Source of the DNA: Anaerophaga thermohalophila DSM 12881
Lineage (GTDB): Bacteria > Bacteroidota > Bacteroidia > Bacteroidales > Marinilabiliaceae
Reading direction: 5' to 3'
NCBI RefSeq assembly: GCF_000191885.1
Contig: NZ_AEWI01000032.1
Coordinates: 1-38,152, forward strand
Length of the DNA: 38,152 bases
Positions 16,555 to 23,618 of this stretch are shown here, piece by piece (within the stretch, counting starts at the first letter, position 1; every line of letters begins with the position of its first letter). The translations under genes and the position numbers were made by a program. The notes under the pieces are model-generated. The model was not told where the DNA came from. It ran no database searches and worked only from the letters and a program-made list of their open reading frames with translations.

Positions 16555-17902
16555 ATGAAGATTTTTCTTATTGAAGTTATTTTTTGTCTTTTTTTTTCTG
16601 TGTTGTAGCCCTAATTTGTTTGTACGGGAACAGTATATTTCCTATATAGAAAAACAAAATACTATTTTAACAGAGGAAAGGATAGAGCTTTTTATAAGCC
16701 GGATCAAAAAATATCATCCTTATTCTTTTGATAGTTTAGGAGGAAGAAACACTTCTGAGTTAATTGAGAATATTTGTCAAACGATCCCGGCCATAGACTT
16801 TAATGATGCAGAATTGATTTTTCATGCACGGAAGTTAATGGATTATATTACCCAGGAGGATCCTCATTTCAGAATTGTTCCTGTTTTAAGAAAGTTTCCG
16901 GACCTTAAGTATAAAACAGCCTCAATAATTGTTCCTCCATTTCGGGGACTTTGTATCAACGATTCCTTATTGGTTTATTCTTCGTATGATGAGGGATTGA
17001 AAGTGGTGATTTGATAAAATCTATTAATGATATCCCGATAAGAGATTACCTGCGCTATTATTACCGTGACAGATATGTGGATGTGGGCAATCTGGTTTGG
17101 TATTTAAATTACCAGATATATCCGGAATAATGAAGAAAAGTCTATGAGCATCAAGGGAATGCGTTATTCAGATTATTTAGTTGAAGAAGGTAGCTTTTGC
17201 GAAGCGAAGATAATGCCGGATTATTCTTTAGGTTATTTTAAAATTCGTGAATTTGAAAATAACGGATATATTTTAAAGAAATTCAGAAAACTCATCGAAA
17301 AAATGAATCAATCCGGTTATTCTGATTTAATTATTAATTTAAGGGAGAACCCCGGGGGTTCAGGTGATGATTTAAACTTATTTTTCTCTTTTTTCTCGGA
17401 TAAGGATAGCCTTCACTATTTGAAAGATGCCAAAGCGCGGGTCTCTAAGATTACGAGAGATTATGGATTCGATGAATCACAGTACGGCAAGGTGTTGAGT
17501 TTACCTTCCGAAAAAGTTTTTCACTCATTTTCACTTGACTCATCCTTATTCGTTCCCAATCTTAAGGTTTATGTATTGATTAGTATCAACACTGGATCCA
17601 TTGCTGCCAGTTTTGCTAACATTTGCCAATATAACGAAATCGCCACTTTAGTGGGGGAACCATTGGCCTATAATGCCTTGAAATATGGAGAGGTTGCCAC
17701 AGGAGAATTTCTTGATAATCCGTTTGCTTTTTCCACTATCCAATACGACGAATACACTAAAGCCTACGACGATATTGTCCGTCCGGACATCCCAATCCCC
17801 TATATTGCCAGGGAATATATGAAAGGGGGAGATCCGGTATTAGAAAAGTTGCTGGATTATTTAAAAAATAAAAACACTGGAATTATTACGTCAAATGAAT
17901 AA
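16555..17902 (+). pseudogene. S41 family peptidase, broken by at least three frameshifts
   Basis: The gene would encode about 445 residues of an exported S41 (C-terminal-processing-type) peptidase. ATG at 16555 starts MKIFL, then the frame shifts near 16570 to LKLFFVFFFLCCSPN, a lipoprotein-like signal. The second segment runs to a TGA at 17012. A one-base loss near 17002 puts SGDLIKSINDIPIRDYL, a PDZ-like stretch, in another frame as far as a TAA at 17128. A compensating shift between about 17105 and 17128 restores the original frame for the catalytic domain (from ~17144). That domain has LIINLRENPGGSGDDL and TGSIAASFANI, whose first Ser (codon near 17597) aligns with the S41 nucleophile, then ATLVGE. 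The context is a GG-leader peptide gene immediately upstream. Sequencing error is the alternative to decay. Confidence 0.7.
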
Positions 17903-17964
17903 ATATATGTGAAATTTTACAGCTACCTTTTGTACCGAAGGCGCTACATCAGAAAGAAAGAGCA

Positions 17965-17987
17965 GTGAAACGAGCATGACAAGGATT
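17965..17987 (+). repeat. Half-arm of the dispersed repeat
   Basis: GTGAAACGAGCATGACAAGG reproduces the outer arm of the ~100-bp dispersed repeat. It sits in the 100-bp space between the S41 pseudogene and the 3' end of the GH43 gene, with no inner GCGAGTTCCATC arm. Confidence 0.6.
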
Positions 17988-18002
17988 GGGGTAATCATTC
18001 CG

Positions 18003-19598
18003 TCAATCCCGATATTCAAACCAGTCGAAAACAGCCGGAGCTTTGGCGGGTTTCCCTTTTCCGGTGGCATAAAGGCCGATGTACAATCCGGTGAACCATC
18101 CTACGGTTTCGGTGCTCAGAAAACGGGCATCGGCTTTTTCCACAATTTCAAACTCTTCGTTGTTTTGAGCGTAAGAGAAAATGAATTCAGGCCCTGTGCC
18201 TTCAATTCTCAGGTCAATATGGCCGGGGGTCAGCTCTACAGCTTCGGAAAGGTAAATGGTTTGTCCGAATTGTAATTTTACAGACAGAAAACGTTTCCCG
18301 TTTTTGGTATAAACTACAATATCAAAATGCGAACCATTATTGACTAAAGTTAAGCCGGCCTCTTCGTTTTCGCTTTGCGGGTCGAACTTCATTCTGATTG
18401 TTGCTTCAAACGGGATGCCGGTAAGTCGGCGTCCTACAAAGGTTGGATTTCCTTTTTCGCCTATTGTCAGAGCCGAACCGTTCAGTGTTAACGTTCCTTC
18501 TTTGTGATTCAGATGGAAATTTTCGTCGACGGGAGGTTGTATATAATTCCATTCAAGTCCCAATTGCGGATTCTCAAAGTCGGTGAAGGGTTTTCTTTGT
18601 TTTACCGGCACCGGCACCTGAGGCAAAGTTGGGGCAGTCATATTCAGCGAAATTGTTCCGTTGCCGTTGACCACCGGCCATGTTCCTTTGGGCCAGCTTA
18701 CAGGTGCGAGGCAGGTTTCACGTCCAAGTATGTGGTGTGGCGGATATCCCGTCACGCTACGGTAGCCGTGGAGTACCATCCACCAGGTTTTGTCGTGAGC
18801 TTGTATTATATCGGCATGACCTATTCCCTGAATGGGATTGCCCATACCGGCGTAATTAACATGTGTGGCTATCGGGTTGGCTGGATTATCGATGTAAGGG
18901 CCCCAAATATTGTGGCTACGGGCAATGGTCACCATGTGAGCTTCTTCGGTACCTCCTTCGGCCGCCATCAGGTAATAAAAACCGTCTTTCCTGTAAATGT
19001 GAGGTGCTTCGGGATAACGGCCGCCTGTTGAGTTCCAGATTTTTCGCCGTTCGCTTAATAACCTCCCGGTTGTAATATCTATTTCAGCCAGTTCAAATCT
19101 GGAGGTTATTACATAGGTTTTTTCATTGTCGTCGAAAAAAAGGTCGGGATCAATTTCAGGCATATCTATCCATACCGGATCACTCCAGGGACCGGCAGGA
19201 TTTTCTGCCGTGACAAAGAAATTACCGCCATGCGTTACATTGGTGGTAATCATGTAAAAAGTTCCGTCGTGATATCTAATGGTTGGCGCAAAAATGTTAA
19301 TCTCTCCTTTGATTTGGTCTTCTCTGTGTATGCAATGACCAATTTGTTCCCAGTTTACCAGGTCTTTACTGTGAAAAACCGGAACCCCGGGAAAGTATTC
19401 AAAAGAACTGTTCACCAGGTAGTAATCGTTGCCAACGCAGCAAACGCCGGGATCGGGATAAAAGCCCGGAATAACAGGGTTGTGGTAAGTAATCTCTTCT
19501 GTCGTATCGTGTGCCATTACCCATGGGTTTGGATTAACTTGTTGCGAGAATAGCTGTTGTGAAATGTATAGAAACAGCATCAAATAAACGTATCTCAT
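18003..19598 (-). CDS. Glycoside hydrolase family 43 (xylosidase/arabinofuranosidase-like) with C-terminal concanavalin-like domain
   Basis: This 531-residue exported enzyme has a signal peptide at residues 1-18 (MRYVYLMLFLYISQQLFS). The five-bladed GH43 propeller follows, with all three catalytic acids visible. Asp49 lies in NPVIPGFYPDPGV (general base), Asp152 in IDPDLFFDD (pKa modulator) and Glu197 in GRYPEAPHIY (general acid). Residues from about 330 form the beta-sandwich domain common to beta-xylosidase-type GH43 (FVGRRLTGIPFEATI, AGLTLVNNGSHFDIVVY). Substrate is probably xylan- or arabinan-type oligosaccharide, but subfamily specificity cannot be read here. An ATG 11 codons upstream (19631) is in frame; the ATG at 19598 is preferred because it starts the signal peptide directly. 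No SusC/SusD genes are adjacent. Confidence 0.9.
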   Translation of the reverse strand: MRYVYLMLFLYISQQLFSQQVNPNPWVMAHDTTEEITYHNPVIPGFYPDPGVCCVGNDYYLVNSSFEYFPGVPVFHSKDLVNWEQIGHCIHREDQIKGEINIFAPTIRYHDGTFYMITTNVTHGGNFFVTAENPAGPWSDPVWIDMPEIDPDLFFDDNEKTYVITSRFELAEIDITTGRLLSERRKIWNSTGGRYPEAPHIYRKDGFYYLMAAEGGTEEAHMVTIARSHNIWGPYIDNPANPIATHVNYAGMGNPIQGIGHADIIQAHDKTWWMVLHGYRSVTGYPPHHILGRETCLAPVSWPKGTWPVVNGNGTISLNMTAPTLPQVPVPVKQRKPFTDFENPQLGLEWNYIQPPVDENFHLNHKEGTLTLNGSALTIGEKGNPTFVGRRLTGIPFEATIRMKFDPQSENEEAGLTLVNNGSHFDIVVYTKNGKRFLSVKLQFGQTIYLSEAVELTPGHIDLRIEGTGPEFIFSYAQNNEEFEIVEKADARFLSTETVGWFTGLYIGLYATGKGKPAKAPAVFDWFEYRD

Positions 19599-19727
19599 AT
19601 TTGCAGGATGATTATTGGTTTTTGAGCACATTTGTTAAAGATTAACTGGTAAGTGTCGAAGATACTAAAAACTCACTTTATCTGGCAATTTTAGTACAAT
19701 TAACTTCTTCAGATTTAAATTATACTA

Positions 19728-19901
19728 ATGAAACGAGCATGACAAAGATTACCTTAATAGATTAATAGATTAATAGATTATTAGATATAAGATTTAAGAT
19801 AAGACGAGAATGACTTAGGTTACCTCAATAAAGACAAGTATAAATTTTGACGTGCGAGTTCCATCAGACCAATAACTTAAGTAAATTATATACGGATGAA
19901 A
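19728..19901 (+). repeat. Dispersed ~100-bp repeat: partial copy plus full forward copy
   Basis: A unit starting ATGAAACGAGCATGACAAAG (19728) continues into AATAGATTAATAGATT filler rather than the usual middle. A second unit (about 19801-19901) has GACGAGAATGACTTAGG, GTGCGAGTTCCATC, GACCAATAACTTAAG and the terminal ATACGGATGAAA. The filler resembles that in the composite repeats at 6438 and 31761. Confidence 0.75.
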
Positions 19902-19919
19902 TTTCCCACACAAAAGCCG

Positions 19920-20006
19920 CAAAATATTAGAACGTAAGAAACGCAAAAAACTATAAAATCTTTTCTTTGCGACTTTAGCGTTTCTTTAATTTTGCGTTCT
20001 CAGCGT
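19920..20006. repeat. Hairpin-forming AAACGC/GCGTTT intergenic repeat
   Basis: GAACGTAAGAAACGCAAAA is mirrored by AGCGTTTCTTTAATTTTGCG, with further TTTGCG words between. The wording resembles the CTTTGCG/GCGTTT repeats common in Bacteroidota intergenic DNA. A related fragment occurs at about 20190-20223 and inside the composite repeats. It is non-coding. Confidence 0.5.
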
Positions 20007-20009
20007 GGA

Positions 20010-20150
20010 ATGAAACGAGCATGGCAACGTTTTGCCACAATAAGAATATGTATAAGTTCTTGCATGTGAGTTCCATCCGACCTTTATAAATAAATTTTAT
20101 ACGGATGAAACAAGCATGGCAAGCCTTTCCATGCTCATTTTATTATCAAA
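20010..20150 (+). repeat. Dispersed ~100-bp repeat, full forward copy plus a small inverted tail
   Basis: This unit begins ATGAAACGAGCATGGCAACG, contains the small palindrome GGCAACGTTTTGCC, then TGCATGTGAGTTCCATCC and the end ATACGGATGAAA (to 20111). It runs into a degenerate GAAACAAGCATGGC...CCATGCTCATTTT hairpin. It is one of the least diverged copies. Confidence 0.8.
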
Positions 20151-20222
20151 AAATTCTTTTTTTAATATTTAACTATATTGCAAAAAGCGCCTGAACTTTG
20201 CGCCACTGCGTCTTTGCGTTTA

Positions 20223-20396
20223 AATAAAAAACCATATTCAAAAACTCAAAAAACAAGTTCTCAGTCTCAAAATGCTCAAAATGATTCACCTTTTCTTCCT
20301 CGTAATGTGAATTGGTGGTGCTATAGCCCATATATTATACCTCAATGTGTGAATAATGTAACTTATTATCATAATAATGTAATAGTTCCCGGTTAA
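20223..20396 (+). CDS. Doubtful small frame: Asn/Tyr/Trp-rich peptide tail
   Basis: An open stretch in one frame encodes KPYSKTQKTSSQSQNAQND, then SPFLPRNVNWWCYSPY, IIPQCVNNVTYYHNN and VIVPG before TAA at 20394-20396. The composition (two Cys, aromatic pairs, many Asn and Val) is unlike the surrounding AT filler. The region upstream is an intergenic repeat (CTGCGTCTTTGCGTTTAAA), so a natural start is missing; the frame could be extended only through the repeat to 20178. It may be the C-terminal remnant of a small secreted or precursor peptide gene cut by the repeat, or chance. It ends 55 bp before the lipoprotein start. Confidence 0.25.
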   Translation, partial: NKKPYSKTQKTSSQSQNAQNDSPFLPRNVNWWCYSPYIIPQCVNNVTYYHNNVIVPG

Positions 20397-20451
20397 TATT
20401 GTCATATATTTATGTCATGGTAATTTATCCATAATTTAAAAGCATAAAAAA

Positions 20452-20910
20452 ATGAAAAAATCAATTTTATTTCTATCCGTATTCAGTCTGATTATTGGCG
20501 GAACATTATTCAGCTGCCAGTCACAAGCTGCAAGGGAAGATAAAGCCAAAGAGAAAGTGCAGGATGCTAAAAACGATTTACATAACGCTCAACGTGATTT
20601 AGTAAACGTAAAGCAGGACACGGTTACAAACTACCAGAAATTCATACAGGAATCTGAAAACCAGATTAAGGTATACCAAAAAAATATTGCTGAATTAAAG
20701 GTGAAAATAGCAAAGGAAAAGAAAGATGCAAAAACCGTATACGAAAAGAAATTAGCAGACCTGGAACAAAAAAATGAGCAACTGAAAACCCAAATTACCG
20801 ATTACAAAGACGAACAGGTTGAAAATTGGGATGAGAAACAGATTGAATTCAGAAAAGATTTGGATGAACTGGGAAGTGCTATTGCGGATTTTTTTGTCGA
20901 GGATGAATAA
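20452..20910 (+). CDS. Small coiled-coil lipoprotein, function unknown
   Basis: This 152-residue protein has a lipoprotein signal (MKKSILFLSVFSLIIGGTLF, then S-C with the lipid-attachment Cys at 22). Behind the Cys almost the whole protein is charged and helical: AREDKAKEKVQDAKNDLHNA, then EKKLADLEQKNEQLKTQ, with heptad spacing typical of a coiled coil. It ends acidic (FFVEDE). No enzymatic motif is seen. Similar periplasmic coiled-coil lipoproteins are found near Lmo0937-type and OmpA genes, which follow here, so a role in envelope stability or stress is suggested but not shown. ATG at 20452. Confidence 0.85.
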   Translation: MKKSILFLSVFSLIIGGTLFSCQSQAAREDKAKEKVQDAKNDLHNAQRDLVNVKQDTVTNYQKFIQESENQIKVYQKNIAELKVKIAKEKKDAKTVYEKKLADLEQKNEQLKTQITDYKDEQVENWDEKQIEFRKDLDELGSAIADFFVEDE

Positions 20911-21133
20911 ATAGTGCCCGTCTGTAAAGTCGGGAAAAATGGTAACAAATCATGTGTCTGTTCAGAAATGCCGGTTGCAAGCCTTGCGAAGCCGCCAAAA
21001 GCAGAGTTTACTTCTCGTAAATGACTATTTTGCCGGCAAGCGTAACACAGCAAATGGTAATTTATGAACTGACACCAAATAGTTATTTCAAATAAGAAAA
21101 TATGGGACTAAACAATTAAAATGAAGGAGCATC

Positions 21134-21304
21134 ATGAGAAATTTACTTTATATCATTGCTACATTACTTGTGGTAATATGGGGAATACTATTCTGGGGAT
21201 TACATGCCACTGGTGCAGTGCATCTGATTCTCGCAGTAGCAGGGGTTTTTGTACTTGTCAGACTTATTTTTAGCAAACAGTTAAGCAACAAGAAAATGAA
21301 ATAA
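21134..21304 (+). CDS. Lmo0937-like small membrane protein (DUF5670-type)
   Basis: This 56-residue protein starts MRNLLYIIATLLVVIWGILF, continues through WGLHATGAVHLILAVAGV into a second hydrophobic segment FVLVRLIF, and ends KQLSNKKMK. The pattern is two short membrane helices, R-N-L-L-Y-I-I-A at the start, a central G-x-x-x-H turn and a basic tail. It matches the widespread Lmo0937 family of about 50-residue membrane proteins, whose function is unknown. A ribosome-binding-like AAGGAGC lies just before the ATG. Its TAA (21302-21304) abuts a dispersed repeat that fills the whole gap to the OmpA gene. Confidence 0.8.
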   Translation: MRNLLYIIATLLVVIWGILFWGLHATGAVHLILAVAGVFVLVRLIFSKQLSNKKMK

Positions 21305-21402
21305 TGAAACGAGCATGACAAAAATTACTACAAAAGAACATGTATTAGTCCTTGCATGCGAGTTCCATACGAACTTAATAATTAAATTTTATAGGGATGA
21401 AA
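21304..21402 (+). repeat. Dispersed ~100-bp repeat exactly filling a gene gap
   Basis: The unit begins ATGAAACGAGCATGACAAAA (21304), overlapping the last base of the upstream stop codon. It contains CTTGCATGCGAGTTCCAT and ends ATAGGGATGAAA. That final ATG is the OmpA start codon at 21397. Both outer boundaries of the repeat therefore coincide with gene boundaries. Confidence 0.85.
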
Positions 21403-22929
21403 ACAATTAAAAAAAGAAAAACAATGGTTGCTGGACTTTTGTGCTTGTCATTACTTATGATAAGTACTTTTAGTTATGCACAACAAACAAAGAACACTTT
21501 GTTTATGGAAGCCAACAAGGCGATGCTTCATGCCAAACTGGTGCAGGCAGACCTGCTTGTTCCCACCGAATACAATAAAGGCGTTGAAAGCTACAAGGAG
21601 GCTCAAAAACATTATGCCGATAAGAAAGGTGTAAAAAAGATAGAAGAATCGCTTGTTGAGGCTGTCAATCATTTTAATCGTTCGGCTGACTTTAGTGTTT
21701 CGGCCAAATTGGTTTTTGCCAACTCGCTTGACGCACGCTCTGATGCACTATCGGCAGGGGCAGATAAATTTGCAAAGGAAACCTGGAGTGAGGCAGAAGA
21801 AGTATTTAATAGAGCCACTAAAGAACTGGAAAAAGGAGACAGGGATAATTCGTACAAATATTCAACAGAAGCCATTGAATTATACCGGAAAGCTGAATTG
21901 GCCTCCATCAAAACGAATTTGCTTGACGAGACACGTGCTTTACTGGAAAGGGCCGATGATATGAAGGTTGACCGGAATGCGCCGAAAACCATTAAAAAGG
22001 CAGAATCACTACTGGCCGAAACAGAACGGGAACTCGAAACAAACAGATATGATATGGATTATCCCCGTATTTTGGCAAAACAAGCCAAATATGAAGCCAG
22101 CCACGCCATTTTCCTTAACAAAACGATTTCGGACATGGATGACAGGGACATGGAAATGGAAGATGTCATTTTGAAATATGAAACCCCCCTTATTAGGATT
22201 GCTGAGCAATTGGGCTTTGTTGCACAATTTCACGAGGGTATTGAGAACCCGGAGAACCAAATAATTAAGCACATTTCCGGTTTACAAAAAGATAATAAAA
22301 TGCTTATGGCCGAAAACCTGGATAATGAAAATGCAATCCGGCATTTGAAATCGACTGTCGATTTATTAAAAAAAGAAAATTTGGCGCTCAGCAGCGAGGT
22401 TAATAATGAAATCAACAAACGGACAGATGACATGATAGCGCAAAGCCGGGAGTTTGAAAAGGAAAAGGCCAAACTTGCAGCCAAAATCGCCAAACAAACA
22501 AAACTTAACCAACAGTTTGAAGAAGTTTACCTGATTTTTGACAGCTCAGAAGCATCGGTTTTTCGCTCAGAAGATGAAATTGTAATTAGAATGCACGGCT
22601 TCGGTTTTGAGACAGGAAAGTCGGAAATTACACCGAAAAACTTTGATTTGCTGACTAAGGTGCAGAATGCCATCAAGATATTTCCAAAATGCAATGTTAT
22701 TGTGGAAGGTTATACCGATTCTTTCGGAGGCGACGCATCAAATCTGGTCCTTTCTCAGAAACGTTCGGATGCTGTCACTCAGTATTTGAATGCCAATTCG
22801 GACGCACCAGGCATTAGTAAAATCAGCTCCGTTGGTTATGGTGAGAACAACCCTGTGGCCAATAACGAAACAGCAGAAGGACGAAAACAAAACCGCAGGA
22901 TTGATATAAAAATACAACCCGTTATGTAG
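21397..22929 (+). CDS. OmpA family protein with helical N-terminal half
   Basis: This 510-residue protein has a signal peptide at about residues 10-28 (MVAGLLCLSLLMISTFSYAQ). A long alpha-helical section of about 30-350 has TPR-like pairs early (YNKGVESYKEAQKHYADKK, WSEAEEVFNRATKELEKGD) and coiled coil later (LKSTVDLLKKENLALSSEV). The OmpA peptidoglycan-binding domain spans about 375-507: FETGKSEITPKNFDLL, VIVEGYTDSFGGDASNLVLS, KRSDAV, VGYGENNPVANN, GRKQNRRIDI. All diaminopimelate-contact motifs look intact. It probably anchors an envelope structure to the cell wall. ATG at 21397 lies in the terminal ATGAAA of a dispersed repeat; an in-frame ATG nine codons later is the alternative start. Confidence 0.9.
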   Translation: MKTIKKRKTMVAGLLCLSLLMISTFSYAQQTKNTLFMEANKAMLHAKLVQADLLVPTEYNKGVESYKEAQKHYADKKGVKKIEESLVEAVNHFNRSADFSVSAKLVFANSLDARSDALSAGADKFAKETWSEAEEVFNRATKELEKGDRDNSYKYSTEAIELYRKAELASIKTNLLDETRALLERADDMKVDRNAPKTIKKAESLLAETERELETNRYDMDYPRILAKQAKYEASHAIFLNKTISDMDDRDMEMEDVILKYETPLIRIAEQLGFVAQFHEGIENPENQIIKHISGLQKDNKMLMAENLDNENAIRHLKSTVDLLKKENLALSSEVNNEINKRTDDMIAQSREFEKEKAKLAAKIAKQTKLNQQFEEVYLIFDSSEASVFRSEDEIVIRMHGFGFETGKSEITPKNFDLLTKVQNAIKIFPKCNVIVEGYTDSFGGDASNLVLSQKRSDAVTQYLNANSDAPGISKISSVGYGENNPVANNETAEGRKQNRRIDIKIQPVM

Positions 22930-23204
22930 GGTTGGTTAAAAGTAGATTAGTCAGTGGCGATTGATTTCTATTATATCTGGTCAGACAATTAACAAGTCAC
23001 TGATTTCAAATGGTTATATTTCTTGTGAGATAGCAGATATCTCAGCCGTCGAAGTGGAAAATCCTCCTTCCAGTGGTCTTTGACCCTGGAAGCAGGAGGG
23101 CGGTTAAAGACCCCCTAAATGCCCCAAAGTGGGACTTTGAGAACGCACCAATATCGGGGAAAGAGACTTGGGGATTAAGATAAACTCTGAAAATCTTACA
23201 AGCG

Positions 23205-23444
23205 TTCATTGGTCCCGATTACAGGATGGATGAAACTAAGAAAGACAGGCATGGGGTTGTTCATATCAAAAGTACGCGTAGAAACACTGGGGGGAAAATA
23301 TGAGTTGAGAATAATGCCGAAAATGATTTAGATGCACCGGGTTCCACTTTCTTTTTTACCATACCCGTTTGCCCGTCTGTGAGAGAAAACTTTTTTATTC
23401 CCAAAGATATAACGGATAATCTGCCGGTATATTTCTGTAAGTAG
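23205..23444 (+). pseudogene. Decayed C-terminal fragment of a histidine kinase
   Basis: Two frames together give the end of an HATPase domain. RMDETKKDR (from about 23224) precedes GMGLFISKVRVETLGGK in a shifted frame (G2 box). Then VENNAENDLDAPGSTFFFTI and PVCPSVREN return to the first frame, with TGA in place of the expected Trp codon before VENNA. The frame ends YFCK at a TAG (23442-23444). The intact kinase just downstream has GLGLFISKAYIEMLGGK, WVENNA and ATFFFTIPV at the matching place, so this is the remnant of a paralogue. No His box or start survives. Confidence 0.75.
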
Positions 23445-23477
23445 GAAACAATCAATGAGCCCGGTCTAAAAAGCCTT

Positions 23478-23580
23478 TTGACCCCTAAATCCCCTAAAGG
23501 GGACTTTTTCAAACTGCTGATTTTTAGCAGTTCCCCTTTAGGAGTCAGGGGTAAAAATGGTAAAAATCAGCAGTTTGAAG
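23478..23580. repeat. Palindromic CCCCTAAATCCCC/CCCCTTTAGGAG repeat
   Basis: ACCCCTAAATCCCCTAAAGG and TCAAACTGCTGATTTTTAGC are mirrored by AGTTCCCCTTTAGGAGTC and AAAATCAGCAGTTTGAAG, which together form a long interrupted hairpin. Elements of this wording are common between genes in Bacteroidota. It is open in the kinase frame but is not part of that protein. Confidence 0.65.
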
Positions 23581-23618
23581 GCTTTTTTATACTGCACTCA
23601 TCAATAATAATCCTCATC

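Larger units (their letters stand above)
19599..20451. other. 850-bp gap between GH43 and the lipoprotein gene
   Basis: The two genes are divergent, so both promoters must lie here. The stretch holds partial and full forward copies of the dispersed repeat (19728-19901 and 20010-20111), a GCAAAA/TTTGCG-rich hairpin repeat (about 19920-20006) and a doubtful small frame (20223-20396). Positions 19632-19727 show no recognisable signal. Confidence 0.6.
22930..23618. other. 690-bp gap upstream of the hybrid kinase, with kinase remnant and repeat
   Basis: The first 200 bp carry no recognisable signal beyond a CCCCCTAAATGCCCCAAAG fragment of the same repeat type as that at 23478-23580. A decayed histidine kinase C-terminus follows (about 23205-23444), then the CCCCTAAAGGGG repeat. 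The promoter of the signalling operon should lie in the last part of this gap. Confidence 0.55.

Noticed and set aside
16555..17144. Programmed frameshifting in the S41 gene
   Set aside because: Three separate shifts, two of them compensating, and no convincing slippery site with a downstream structure; decay or sequencing error is simpler.
23478..23618. N-terminal extension of the hybrid kinase
   Set aside because: It begins with TTG and translates a palindromic CCCCTAAAGGGG repeat. The ATG at 23619 starts a sequence paralogous to the PAS-only protein's N-terminus.
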